Source of the DNA: Thiotrichaceae bacterium
Lineage (GTDB): Bacteria; Pseudomonadota; Gammaproteobacteria; SZUA-140
Assembly: GCA_002401765.2 (NCBI GenBank)
Contig: NVTY02000043.1
Location: 1 to 42,376 of the forward strand
Length of the DNA stretch: 42,376 bases
Direction of reading: 5' to 3'
This document shows, in pieces, positions 29,121 through 37,528 of the stretch; position 1 is the first letter of the stretch, and each line of letters starts with the position of its first letter. The notes beneath the pieces are model-generated. The model searched no databases, had not been told where the DNA came from, and saw only the letters and a list, made by a program, of their open reading frames with translations. A program made the translations under genes and the position numbers.

Positions 29121-29828
29121 ATGCCCGATAAAATCATCAACCAACTAGACCCTGGCTGGAAGGCCCATTTCGAACAGGAATTCGCGCAGGATTACATGAT
29201 CAAACTGCGTGGATTTCTGAAAGCCGAAAAACAGAGCAGGCAGGTGATCTACCCGCCCAGTGATCTCTGGTTCAACGCTTTTTTACAGGCACCTTTTGAA
29301 AAAATCAGAGTGGTGATTGTGGGGCAGGACCCTTATCACGGTAAAGGGCAGGCGCATGGCTTGAGTTTTAGTGTGCCTGAGGGGATTAAAATTCCGCCGT
29401 CGTTACGTAATATCTACAAGGAACTTAACCGTGATCTGGGGGTGGCTGTTCCCACGTCCGGTAATTTAGAGGCGTGGGCGAAGCAGGGGGTGTTGTTGCT
29501 GAATGCCTCACTTACAGTGCGTGCGGGTGATGCCAATAGCCATAGTAAGCAGGGGTGGTTGCAATTCACCAATGGCTGCATTCAGCATATTAACCAACAT
29601 AAATCAGCTGTGGTGTTTCTGGCGTGGGGACGTTTTGCACATGATGTCTGTTCGGTGGTGGATACGAGCAAGCACTGTGTGATTAAGACCTCGCACCCAA
29701 GTCCCTTGGGGGCGAGTAAAACTGGTCGAGACTTTAGTGCATTTATTGGTTCGGGCTGTTTCTCTTTGGCGAATGAGTATTTAATTTCGCAGGGCGAAGC
29801 GCCTGTTCGGTGGGCGTTGGATGGATGA
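29121..29828 (+). CDS. ung: Uracil-DNA glycosylase
   Basis: Ung removes uracil from DNA, starting base-excision repair. The 235-residue protein has the catalytic water-activating motif GQDPYHGKGQAHGLSFSV, LLLNASLTVRAGDANSH and the minor-groove loop HPSPLGA. It stands alone between transposase debris upstream and short repeats downstream. Confidence 0.97.
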   Translation: MPDKIINQLDPGWKAHFEQEFAQDYMIKLRGFLKAEKQSRQVIYPPSDLWFNAFLQAPFEKIRVVIVGQDPYHGKGQAHGLSFSVPEGIKIPPSLRNIYKELNRDLGVAVPTSGNLEAWAKQGVLLLNASLTVRAGDANSHSKQGWLQFTNGCIQHINQHKSAVVFLAWGRFAHDVCSVVDTSKHCVIKTSHPSPLGASKTGRDFSAFIGSGCFSLANEYLISQGEAPVRWALDG

Positions 29829-29870
29829 GTGGGTGTGGGTGGTTTGTCGCTCTTTGATGGTTTTCGGGGT

Positions 29871-29948
29871 CCCGGCTGAAAGCACGCCGGGATGACGTTA
29901 AGAGGCGCAGGTAGGGATGACGTTAAGAGGAACGTCGGGATGACGAAC
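29871..29948. repeat. Hairpin plus GGGATGACG direct repeats
   Basis: CCCGGC (29871-29876) pairs with GCCGGG (29886-29891) around a nine-base loop. GGGATGACGTTAAGAGG occurs exactly at 29889-29905 and 29914-29930, with a third partial copy (GGGATGACGAA) from 29937. It resembles the widespread dispersed CCCGGC-hairpin repeat of proteobacterial genomes. It could also act as a weak terminator after ung. Confidence 0.6.
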
Positions 29949-30009
29949 TAATGCCGTGAGTTAACAAAACCGTCTCTGCGCATCCACGGTTAACCCCAGC
30001 AGCCCCACA

Positions 30010-30572
30010 CTACCAAAGCGATAATTCACAATCGCTAAAGATCGCCTGTACTGCATTGCGTACTGAGGGCAGGGCAGTGGTGCCGCTGGTGAGGAAGACG
30101 TTGTTAATCTGTTCGGGTTTGAGTTGTGCACTTTTCAGACTCGCTTTTATTGTTTTGCTGATGCTGCGGACTTCTGCCTGGGTGGCCTCATCAAATTCAC
30201 TGCGTTGGCAAGTTAGGCTAAGCGATTGCTCGATGAAGCTAAGGTCTAGTTCGGTTTCCAGTTGATTGGCGAGTCTGATTTTACACGCTTCGATCTGGCT
30301 TATCAGGCAGTGGCCTTTTTGATTTTTGAGCAGGCGAAGGGTCGCTTGCGCGGCATCATCGACAAAATGAACCGGGCGAGCGGCGACCACATACTCCAAT
30401 GGTGCATTGAGTTGCAACTCGGCGCGCTGTTTCATTTCGCTAATAAACTCACCGATGATCTTGGCAGTGTTAATTCATCACCTTCTAGTGGCAGTAGGCG
30501 CGGTTGGCCATCATCGATAACACCAATGGTGGCGTTGGAAGTAGCAAAATCGATGCCGCAAACCGAATGCAT
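30010..30572 (-). pseudogene. YegD-like Hsp70 family protein, internally deleted and frameshifted
   Basis: Three pieces of a YegD-type Hsp70 homologue remain in order. The start is MHSVCGIDFATSNATIGVIDDGQ ending LEGDELTLP. The middle, in another frame, is KIIGEFISEMKQRAELQLNAPLEYVVAARPVHFVDD. The C-terminal part is CLISQIEACKIRLANQLETELDLSFIEQSL, ending in NNVFLTSGTTALPSVRNAV. About 80 residues seem missing after LTLP. About 200, including the DIGGGTTD phosphate-binding loop, are missing after VDD. The full E. coli protein has about 450 residues. A MITE sits just upstream of the original ATG at 30572. Confidence 0.75.
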
Positions 30573-30574
30573 TA

Positions 30575-30736
30575 AGGGAGTCTCTGAATAAGTCATGATG
30601 GTTTTATACTGGCTGAAATCGCCCCAATTTTCCTCGACGATTGGCGCAATAGAAGCACTATTACAGCTCACTTCGAAACAAATTGGAACAATTTCTTATC
30701 AGTCTAAATTCAACCAGACTTATTCAGAGGTTCCCT
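30575..30736. mobile_element. 162-bp MITE with 20-bp terminal inverted repeats
   Basis: The left end AGGGAGTCTCTGAATAAGTC (30575-30594) and the inverted right end AGGGAACCTCTGAATAAGTC (30717-30736) match at 18 of 20 bases. The interior codes for no recognisable transposase. No clear target duplication was found. It ends two bases from the ATG of the yegD-like pseudogene, so it replaced or displaced that gene's promoter. Confidence 0.75.
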
Positions 30737-30850
30737 GGCCTTGTCTCAAATTCAAGAAACGATGCGCATATACTGGATGTGCAGCGGTGGGCCACCACTT
30801 GCGGTGCCTGTTACAATGAGGTTCCTTAATTAGCGAGTGTATTTGTCTCA

Positions 30851-31480
30851 ATGACTAAGATTTCAAATTCCTGTGCACAAACGGTGGTCGTGCTCGATTT
30901 CGAGACCTCAGGGCTTTCGCCCAACCAGGGTGACCGTGCGATTGAGGTTGGCGCAGTGCGCATTGAGGATGGTGTGATCACCGATCGCTTTCAGCGCTTG
31001 ATGAACCCAGGGCGACGCATTGATGGCTTTATCGAATCCTATACCGGCATCACCAATGCGATGCTGGCAAAGGCGGCCCCTTGTGCCGAGGTGATGGATG
31101 AATTTGCCGACTTTATCGGCGACGATGACCTGGTGGCACATAACGCCTCGTTTGACCAACGCTTTCTAGATGCCGAACTGAAACGGGTACAACGTCGATA
31201 CGGTGGTTCGTTTGCCTGCTCAATGTTGGCTGCGCGTAGGCTTTACCCCGGTGCATTTAATCATAAGCTCGGCACGTTGGTGGAATATAAGGCGCTGCCC
31301 AATGACGGCTCCTTTCATCGTGCATTGGCGGACGCCGAGATGACGGCCTATCTCTGGCTGGCAATGTTGGCAGACATCGAACGAGACCATGCGTTGGAGA
31401 GTGTTAGCTTTGAGGTAATGCAGCAGTTGACTAAAGTGCCCAAGGCCTCGGTAGATAAATTTTTTCGGCGGTATCACTAA
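30851..31480 (+). CDS. DnaQ-like 3'-5' exonuclease (DEDDh family)
   Basis: The 209-residue protein has all DEDDh motifs: VVLDFETSGLSP (Asp, Glu), VAHNASFDQRFLD (Asp) and HRALADAEMT (His, Asp). The RAIEVGAVRI and SYTGITNAML phrases are typical of the polymerase III epsilon-like exonucleases. It is shorter than epsilon (about 240) and lacks a clear polymerase-binding tail, so it is more likely an accessory proofreading or DNA-repair exonuclease than the replicative DnaQ. No partner gene is adjacent. Confidence 0.9.
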   Translation: MTKISNSCAQTVVVLDFETSGLSPNQGDRAIEVGAVRIEDGVITDRFQRLMNPGRRIDGFIESYTGITNAMLAKAAPCAEVMDEFADFIGDDDLVAHNASFDQRFLDAELKRVQRRYGGSFACSMLAARRLYPGAFNHKLGTLVEYKALPNDGSFHRALADAEMTAYLWLAMLADIERDHALESVSFEVMQQLTKVPKASVDKFFRRYH

Positions 31481-31553
31481 AGGTCGTTGTGAGTAGTGCT
31501 TAGTGAAACGCTATCCGTCACCCCGTATATGGACTTCCCCTTTTTACAACAAC

Positions 31554-31581
31554 CATTCACTAAAAGTAGTGAATGTGTTTT
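31554..31581. terminator. Bidirectional hairpin terminator between the exonuclease and phosphoesterase genes
   Basis: CATTCACTA and TAGTGAATG form a perfect 9-bp stem with an AAAG loop, followed by TGTTTT. It sits between two convergent genes and could serve both. Confidence 0.6.
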
Positions 31582-31684
31582 AAAGTATGCAGGGTAACGG
31601 GCCATCATTATCGGAAAACCCGAGGGTTATAAGGCACTTAATAAACGTTAAAATATAAATATGAGTGACACATGGTGATAGCGC

Positions 31685-32437
31685 CTACATGCCAGAAAGA
31701 AAGCGTTCAATCAATTTCTCAGGAAAATTAAATCTTTCCATATCATCTAGTGTTTTTGCCATTTTGTAGAAAATCTTATAGAACTTGATATCTAGTGTCT
31801 TTCGGTTGAAAACAGAAAATTCAGCCTGTGGTACCTGGCTTCTTGTTTTACCGACGGAACCAGAGCAAACGAGTGATGCTTGATGGTTCAGTGTGAGTGA
31901 AGATTCATTACTCAGCTTATCACCTGATCCTTCCCTGTAATAAACCGTCGAAAGATGTGAATGACCATGGAAACATATTGGAATATTACGCTTCTCTAGG
32001 TTATTTAGATTGTCTTCGTATGTCATTTTATAGACATAGGCATTGAAGAACGTCTTGTCAACCGGCGCGCCGTGCAGTGCGAGCCAGTTATCTTGTCGTA
32101 TGTAGGGGGGGAGCTGTTCTAGCCACTCTTTATGCTGTTGAGATAGCCGTTCTCTACTCCAGTCGACTAGCCAGCGAGCAAGATGAAAAAGCCCTCGGGA
32201 GCTATTGCCAGTGGCTACCGCGTTATCATGATTTCCTTTTATAACGCTAAAGCCTGATTCAATTAACAACTGTATACAGGCGTCTGGGTGTGGGCCGTAA
32301 CCAACGATGTCACCGAGTACGATACCGTTCTTGACACCAAGGTTATCGAGTTCTGCTAAAACGGCTACCAGCGCGGATTCATTGCTGTGTATGTCTGTAA
32401 TGACAGCCATTAAGTCATCAGTTTCGATGTCGGGCAT
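31685..32437 (-). CDS. Calcineurin-like metallophosphoesterase of the GTPase cluster
   Basis: The 250-residue protein carries the complete metallophosphoesterase signature: ITDIHSN (Asp15, His17), LGDIVGYGPHPD (Asp43), KGNHDNAV (Asn69, His70), LALHGAP and FHGHSH. It most resembles stand-alone family members of the YfcE/serine-threonine phosphatase group; the substrate is unknown. It is the last gene of the minus-strand cluster with the GTPase, roadblock and kinase-fold genes, after a 192-base gap. A possible role is to reverse a phosphorylation made by the kinase-fold protein (inference). The frame is open upstream as far as 32587, with no standard start codon there. Confidence 0.85.
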   Translation of the reverse strand: MPDIETDDLMAVITDIHSNESALVAVLAELDNLGVKNGIVLGDIVGYGPHPDACIQLLIESGFSVIKGNHDNAVATGNSSRGLFHLARWLVDWSRERLSQQHKEWLEQLPPYIRQDNWLALHGAPVDKTFFNAYVYKMTYEDNLNNLEKRNIPICFHGHSHLSTVYYREGSGDKLSNESSLTLNHQASLVCSGSVGKTRSQVPQAEFSVFNRKTLDIKFYKIFYKMAKTLDDMERFNFPEKLIERFLSGM

Positions 32438-32629
32438 CTGATGGTTGGCGGCGCTTGTGTCTATATTATGAATGGTTTGGTTAGGTTGATGTCTCAGGCT
32501 TTTGAATCGCGCCTGACCAGACCTCTGTTGCTGCTCATTGGCGATAAATCCATTTTTAATCTATTCAATAGCGACTACAATCCAGTAACTATCATTGAAA
32601 TTATTTAATATATTTTCACCATATTTAAA

Positions 32630-33115
32630 CTAGGTATCTTCATCGAATTGGTTTAGCTTTAGCAAAAGATGGCTAACGCTAGCGCCGAAGGCGGTAAAAT
32701 CATCCCACTGATAGAGGTCATCATCCAGATAAAAAATCTTTCCAGTATTATCGATGGCAAAGTTTGATAAGCCAAGGTCAAGGCGTTTGTCATACTGCTT
32801 GGCAATCGAAAAATAATGCTCATTTATGCTAGATAAATAATCGATCAATACATCTGAGTTGGCTGTTTCACAAGTGATATGAAGCGGTTCAAGGATAGGC
32901 ATCATATTGGCAATGATACCCCCTTCATCAGAGAGGATAACAAACCATTTTTTTGCAGGATGATAGATGTTATAAATACGTTCTTGTTCGATTGTTTTAG
33001 AGATCCAGCGGCGTGCTTCAACTGTTTTAAAGTTGAACTCAGACTTTAATTTTACAATGTAATTCTTATTGGCAAATATTCGTGTAGAGGGTCGGCGCTG
33101 TAAAGCGCTCGCCAT
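32630..33115 (-). CDS. Small protein with kinase/phosphotransferase-like fold
   Basis: The ATG at 33115 (MASALQRRPSTRIFANKN) gives 161 residues and limits the overlap with the roadblock gene to 50 bases; ATG 33181 would overlap by 116. I do not recognise a named family. Visible kinase-like landmarks, numbered from 33115, are NYIVKL (candidate beta-3 Lys22), then DLGLSNFAID, matching the catalytic-loop pattern DLxxxN (Asp113, Asn118), and FYLDDD (Asp131 as candidate metal-binding Asp). Aminoglycoside-phosphotransferase-like kinases have this order. The protein is much shorter than usual kinases and has no clear P-loop, so activity is uncertain. Confidence 0.6.
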   Translation of the reverse strand: MASALQRRPSTRIFANKNYIVKLKSEFNFKTVEARRWISKTIEQERIYNIYHPAKKWFVILSDEGGIIANMMPILEPLHITCETANSDVLIDYLSSINEHYFSIAKQYDKRLDLGLSNFAIDNTGKIFYLDDDLYQWDDFTAFGASVSHLLLKLNQFDEDT

Positions 33116-33572
33116 GTTTAAGGTTTTCTTCTTTTTGAGAAAGTACGTCAACAACGTGTTGAACGTTAATCTGTGATTCAATACCTAGTGAGCCAATTAT
33201 CTCAATGTAATGACTGCTGGGTTGAATCATGGGTATGTTTTTCCTGACCATGAAGAGAGGGAGGTGCCCTTTCTTCATCTTGTATGCGCGATTTTTTATG
33301 AGCCGCCGGGAACCAGCCTCTCTTGCCATCGTAATACTCAGCGCTAGAATCGCGCTGCTCATGGCAGAGAAGCGTTTTACATCAAAGTCGTTGGGAAGTA
33401 CCTGAGCCCAGGGGAGACCGTCGCTACTAGTGATAATGGCTGCAACAATATCATCCGAATCATCTTTAAGACCGTTCAGTGTCGATAATATCTGTGCGAT
33501 GACTTCATTGGGTGCACGTTGCCCATGATGTTGGTGTGTGACTTTATCAACAATTTCTGATGTGACATCCAT
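33066..33572 (-). CDS. Roadblock/LC7-domain protein (MglB-like)
   Basis: The 168-residue protein has the roadblock pattern from about residue 25: IAQILSTLNGLKDDSDDIVAAIITSSDGLPWAQVLP, then MSSAILALSITMAREAG and HYIEIIGSLGI. Roadblock proteins dimerise and act as partners or GTPase-activating proteins for small GTPases, as MglB does for MglA. It lies 25 bases downstream of the Ras-like GTPase gene on the same strand, which supports that pairing. The C-terminal tail (KEENLKHGERFTAPTLYT) extends past the domain, and its gene end overlaps the kinase-fold gene. Confidence 0.85.
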   Translation of the reverse strand: MDVTSEIVDKVTHQHHGQRAPNEVIAQILSTLNGLKDDSDDIVAAIITSSDGLPWAQVLPNDFDVKRFSAMSSAILALSITMAREAGSRRLIKNRAYKMKKGHLPLFMVRKNIPMIQPSSHYIEIIGSLGIESQINVQHVVDVLSQKEENLKHGERFTAPTLYTNICQ

Positions 33573-33597
33573 GGTGATTTTCCCCTGAAAAATATAA

Positions 33598-34122
33598 TTA
33601 CAGCACGGCCATTAAGGCATACACAAGGTTTTTGACATCGTCTTCATTTTGAGCGTCAATTTCTAATACTGGGATTGGGTGGCCTTTTTCTATAATGACA
33701 TCCTGTACCTGTTCATACTTGGTATTATCAGAAATATCAGCACGCGTAATGCCAATCATCGCACCGGTCTCTTGTATGAAACGATCAAATGCATCAAGGT
33801 AGAATTCGCAGTCTGATGCAGGGTCTGGACTGGTTGCATCGACTAAGAGTATTAATCCCATGCCACCCTGGCACAATATGTCCCACATAAAGTTAAATCG
33901 GTCCTGGCCCGGGGTACCGTATAAGTGGATGAATTCACCATCCTCGAGTTCAATATAGCCATAATCCATGGCGACAGTTGTGAGGTCTTTCTTATTTAAT
34001 GTTTCATCGGTTGCTGCGACATCCGTTCCAACAACGGGTGCATCACTCAAGCAGGTAATGGCTGGCGTTTTGCCAGCCCCTACCAGGCCTGTAAATACAA
34101 TTTTGTATTCGCCGATATGCAT
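33598..34122 (-). CDS. Ras-like small GTPase (COG2229-type)
   Basis: The 174-residue protein has the P-loop GLVGAGKT (12-19), a switch region with VAMDYGYIEL, the switch II motif LYGTPGQDRF (Gln73 in place of Ras Gln61) and the base-recognition motif ITRADI (126-129). This is the pattern of the bacterial COG2229 GTPases, which resemble MglA and Rag proteins. Pro20 directly follows the GKT, where a Thr or Ser is usual. With the adjacent roadblock gene it should form a GTPase-regulator pair. Its cellular target is unknown. Confidence 0.9.
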   Translation of the reverse strand: MHIGEYKIVFTGLVGAGKTPAITCLSDAPVVGTDVAATDETLNKKDLTTVAMDYGYIELEDGEFIHLYGTPGQDRFNFMWDILCQGGMGLILLVDATSPDPASDCEFYLDAFDRFIQETGAMIGITRADISDNTKYEQVQDVIIEKGHPIPVLEIDAQNEDDVKNLVYALMAVL

Positions 34123-34238
34123 ACCTGATTTTTCCTCTAAACCATTTATCCGGTAGTGCTCAGTTTTTTGGCAAGCCTGGATAATAGGCTTGAGTTTGTA
34201 CTTTTCTTTTTGTCGTAAAATGCCGCGGCATTGGCCTT

Positions 34239-35144
34239 TTAATCAATGGTGCTTAAGCCAAGTGAATAAACAAGATTATAAAAATCAGTGACAATTTTGA
34301 TGTCTAGTTGTGTCGCCTGCTGTAACTGATTTGCTGTCATCGATTTTCTGGTGAGCAGTGCTGACATTTTTAGATATTCAGGGTGTTTCCTCATATATTC
34401 ACGTGGAAACCTGGGCATGGATTTTAGCTTAACAGGTGTATCGTGAGAGTGATTGGGTAATATTTGTCCACCGGCTCCAACCAGCGCGGTATGCCAGATG
34501 ACGGTGTTAATTGGGTAGATATTTACCCCGTTACTTGACGCTTGTTCGTACTCCTCGATTGCGCTTAGGGCGGTTGCTTGGGGCGGGGTATCTTTTTCTC
34601 TAGCGATAACATGAATCTCAGGTAGTGTTGCACGTGTCGCCACTGAGGGAGAGATACCATTAATATAGAGCGGGCTATATGGTGGGCATTCGAGTTTGAT
34701 TAGGCCATTTTTTTTACAGGCAGTGATGAACTCATGTAATAGCAGTGGCGTGTTGTTGGTGTAGGTGTTGGTAGAAGCTGAAACGTTAGCATGATGGCCT
34801 ATTTCAATTTTTTTCCCTGTGCTTGATTGAAATCGTTCACAGACAGTATTGAAAGCATTGACTAGATCGTGAATTCTTACTGGGCGCTCAAGTAATCGAG
34901 TGCCTTGGGGCGTTGGTATGAAGTTTTTGGCTAACACTATCTTAGCCTGGTTAGGGCTTTCTTGCTGTAGATAATCAGAGCCAGCATCGGTATCGCTATT
35001 GATCAATATCACCTCGCCTGAGAGCATGCCGTCAGGAAGTATCGTCAGTGAGGTACCCGGCACATCTATCAATTTGATAGCAACGGCAAGGATGGTATGA
35101 TCCTGTTTTGTGAGCCCAAGAAGGGATAAACGAATGCTCCGCAT
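34239..35144 (-). CDS. Unknown protein: pseudo-receiver-like N terminus, winged-helix-like C terminus
   Basis: I do not recognise this 301-residue protein as a named family. Its first 105 residues alternate strands and helices like a response-regulator receiver (VILINSD at 45-51; LERPVRIHDLVNAF at 85-98, like the LxKPV..DELL end of receivers), but a convincing phospho-Asp trio is not visible. The middle is variable. Residues about 260-301 (LLTRKSMTANQLQQATQLD, then IVTDFYNLVYSLGLS) look like a winged-helix module of the kind found next to COG2229 GTPases. It is upstream of the GTPase gene by 116 bases and is probably first in the transcript. Confidence 0.7.
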   Translation of the reverse strand: MRSIRLSLLGLTKQDHTILAVAIKLIDVPGTSLTILPDGMLSGEVILINSDTDAGSDYLQQESPNQAKIVLAKNFIPTPQGTRLLERPVRIHDLVNAFNTVCERFQSSTGKKIEIGHHANVSASTNTYTNNTPLLLHEFITACKKNGLIKLECPPYSPLYINGISPSVATRATLPEIHVIAREKDTPPQATALSAIEEYEQASSNGVNIYPINTVIWHTALVGAGGQILPNHSHDTPVKLKSMPRFPREYMRKHPEYLKMSALLTRKSMTANQLQQATQLDIKIVTDFYNLVYSLGLSTID

Positions 35145-35641
35145 AATTTTTTTCAGCTGCGTTGCTGCCCCTCGTTACGTAATTTGACCCATCCAGGGCA
35201 AACTTCAATCCGGTTTACTAATACTAATGATATTTCGGATATCCTTATCACGTTACTTTAGTGTTGGTGCTTAAATTCAGAGGGATTCTTAGCTTGATTA
35301 GAGTCTTAAAATGCCAAGTTATGTCTGAATGTTATGAAAAATTGTATTTATGGCGGTCGGGTAGTCATTTCATCTATTGATGATGCCTGAAAACTAATCC
35401 TACTTGTCATATCTACTTTATCTGTATCGACGTGGTCTCTATTTACTTGAGCGCTAAGGTAGCCTTGTTGATAAAGAAAATAGAATTTTCTCAGCGGCGA
35501 GGGGGATTTCGTTATGGCATCAGTTGCTGTCGAATGGGCAGTTTTTTGTTACAAATATATAGATGCCGGGTGACAGTATTTGATGATATCAGCCGCAGGA
35601 TTAAATTGAGGCCGCAGTATTATTGGGGTGACGCTAGAGGG
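35145..35641. other. 497-base intergenic region
   Basis: I see no gene, RNA or convincing repeat here. It must hold the promoter of the minus-strand GTPase cluster that starts at 35144 and the 3' end signals of the lipoprotein gene. One plus-strand frame (from GTG 35432) has a biased, unfamiliar composition and no ribosome site, so it is not called. A pure AT-rich leader is the simplest description. Confidence 0.4.
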
Positions 35642-37243
35642 CTATTCAATGTGATTGAACCAAATATCTTCCATTGAATTATTTATTTGACTCCAAACTG
35701 CGATGGTGTGGCCGTTGCTTCCAATTGCAATTTGAGGCTTGGCCGCTATGCCGCTACTATCGCTTTCAATCCGTGTGGCAGTGGACCAGCTACCGCTGAC
35801 ATAGTGACTCGCCCAGATATCCATCTGTGTTCCTCCTTCACTACTCTGACTCCACAGCGCGATCGCATTGCCGCTACTACCGGTGGCTACTTGCACATCA
35901 TGGGCGGTTTCACTGATCTCCCTTGAGACTCGAACATCGCCTTCCCAGCTATTGGTCGCAGCGATGTAGCGGTTGGCACGAATGGTTCCCTCTGCTGTAT
36001 ATGTCCAAATGACTTGTACGTTGTTGTCGGCATCAGTTATGATTTGGGGGGCGCTCGCGTCACTAGTATCTTTATTTTCGATTAGTTGCTCTATGCTCCA
36101 GGATACGCCTGCCGTGTAACGATTAGTCCAGATGTTATACCGACTACCATCATAGTGGCTCCACGCAGCGATGGCATTACCCGCGCTGTCGAAAGTAATC
36201 TGTGGATTTTCGGCTGATCCGCTGTCGACAGACTCAAGTCGCTGCGCGTAAGGATTCCACCCTGTACCTGCTGTGTATCGATTAGTTTGAATGTTAAAGC
36301 GGAAGCTATCATCCTGGCTCCAAATGGCGATTGCATTACCTGCAGTATCCATAGTGACTTGTGGCGTGATGGCGTCTCTTGTATTGGGTTCGATGGTTTC
36401 TGCGCTGCCCCATGTGCCAGCAGAGGCGTAATGATTGGCCCAGATGTTACTAATATTTCCGCTATCAATTTGTTGCCATACTGCCACGGCATCACCATTA
36501 CTGTTGACGGTGATTTGAGGTGCCGTTGCTGAGCCTGCGTCATCGGTTTCTATTTTCTGTGCGGTACCCCATGTGCCGCCAGCAGTATAGCGATTGGCCC
36601 AAATATTATTCCGAACGCCGTCACTTTGGCTCCAAACAGCTAGTGCATTGCCGCTGCCATCCATGGCAACCTGTGGTGTGACCGCATTACCAGTATCATC
36701 TGTTTCAATTAATTCTGCGCTGCCCCATGTGCCGTCGGCAGTATAGCGATTGGCCCAGATACTGGTTCGAGCGCCATCACTTTGTAGCCATACGGCAATA
36801 GCATTACCAATGGAATCGATGGTGATCTGAGGGCTTGATGCCAGTCCAGTATCATTATTCTCGATTAGTGTGGCGGTACCCCAGCTAGAGCAGGAGAGCA
36901 GTATGTTATCAATATCAGCACCATTGATGGTGCCGCTGCTGTTGGCAATAGAGCAGTTTTGCCCCAAGGGCTGGTTGGATACGGTGATGTGGTAGCCACT
37001 GCCATTGGGTAGAGTCGTCGCGAACTCAAATGATATACCGCCAATCGTTAATGTATCCCCGTTGTTGTTTTGCAGTGCCAGGCCTGTGTTAGGGGGGATA
37101 TTGATACTGCCGCTAATTGAATAAGTTGGCACCGGCGTGGGTGGCGGCGTTGATGCAACTGGTGAGGATGAACCACTACAGGCAACTAGTGAGAGGCTGA
37201 TGATAGACAAAGTGATTAATTTTTTTTTTACACTGATAGCCAC
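35642..37243 (-). CDS. Secreted lipoprotein with eight beta-propeller-like repeats
   Basis: The 533-residue protein starts with a signal peptide ending in the lipobox LVAC (Cys22), then a Ser/Pro/Thr linker (STPPPTPVPTYS) and a small beta domain (about 40-120). From about residue 122 to the end run eight repeats of about 50 residues with consensus WGxAxxIExxDxGxAxxPQIxxDxxGNAIAVWSQxDGxxxNIWANRYTAG. Sheet-rich WxxGNAxAVW repeats suggest an eight-bladed propeller (inference). The protein is probably anchored in the outer membrane. No enzyme motif is visible. Neighbours (GTPase cluster, ppsA) give no clear functional hint. Confidence 0.85.
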   Translation of the reverse strand: MAISVKKKLITLSIISLSLVACSGSSSPVASTPPPTPVPTYSISGSINIPPNTGLALQNNNGDTLTIGGISFEFATTLPNGSGYHITVSNQPLGQNCSIANSSGTINGADIDNILLSCSSWGTATLIENNDTGLASSPQITIDSIGNAIAVWLQSDGARTSIWANRYTADGTWGSAELIETDDTGNAVTPQVAMDGSGNALAVWSQSDGVRNNIWANRYTAGGTWGTAQKIETDDAGSATAPQITVNSNGDAVAVWQQIDSGNISNIWANHYASAGTWGSAETIEPNTRDAITPQVTMDTAGNAIAIWSQDDSFRFNIQTNRYTAGTGWNPYAQRLESVDSGSAENPQITFDSAGNAIAAWSHYDGSRYNIWTNRYTAGVSWSIEQLIENKDTSDASAPQIITDADNNVQVIWTYTAEGTIRANRYIAATNSWEGDVRVSREISETAHDVQVATGSSGNAIALWSQSSEGGTQMDIWASHYVSGSWSTATRIESDSSGIAAKPQIAIGSNGHTIAVWSQINNSMEDIWFNHIE

Positions 37244-37378
37244 TGACCGTATCCGTTATTTTACCAAAGGTTAAAAATAGTAAGGGAGGGTGATAATCTG
37301 GTTAATTATGAGTCTATATATATTTTATATCGGCAGGCTAGTGAGAATCTGAAAAATTGTATATCTTAAGTGATTAGC

Positions 37379-37413
37379 CACTTCAAATACGATGGCAATG
37401 GCGATTTGAAGTG
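37379..37413. terminator. 10-bp stem-loop between ppsA and the lipoprotein gene
   Basis: CACTTCAAAT (37379-37388) and ATTTGAAGTG (37404-37413) pair perfectly across a 15-base loop. There is no U-run directly after it on either strand, so it is a weak terminator candidate for ppsA or the binding site of a regulator. The 285-base gap (37244-37528) otherwise shows no gene. Confidence 0.4.
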
Positions 37414-37528
37414 CATTTGAAGGGAGTAAAGGCGCTGTAAGCGACGACTAGTCGGTGTTGACATAAGGGCAGCTCTATTCATTCATGAACGCACCGCTTA
37501 AACCCCCGGTTGCAGAGCTATATTGAAC

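Noticed and set aside
32438..32587. N-terminal extension of the metallophosphoesterase
   Set aside because: The frame is open and looks protein-like, but it has no ATG, GTG or TTG and homology starts at MAVITDIHSN.
35432..35677. Plus-strand 81-codon frame in the large gap
   Set aside because: GTG start, no ribosome site, no familiar motif, and it overlaps the lipoprotein gene end.
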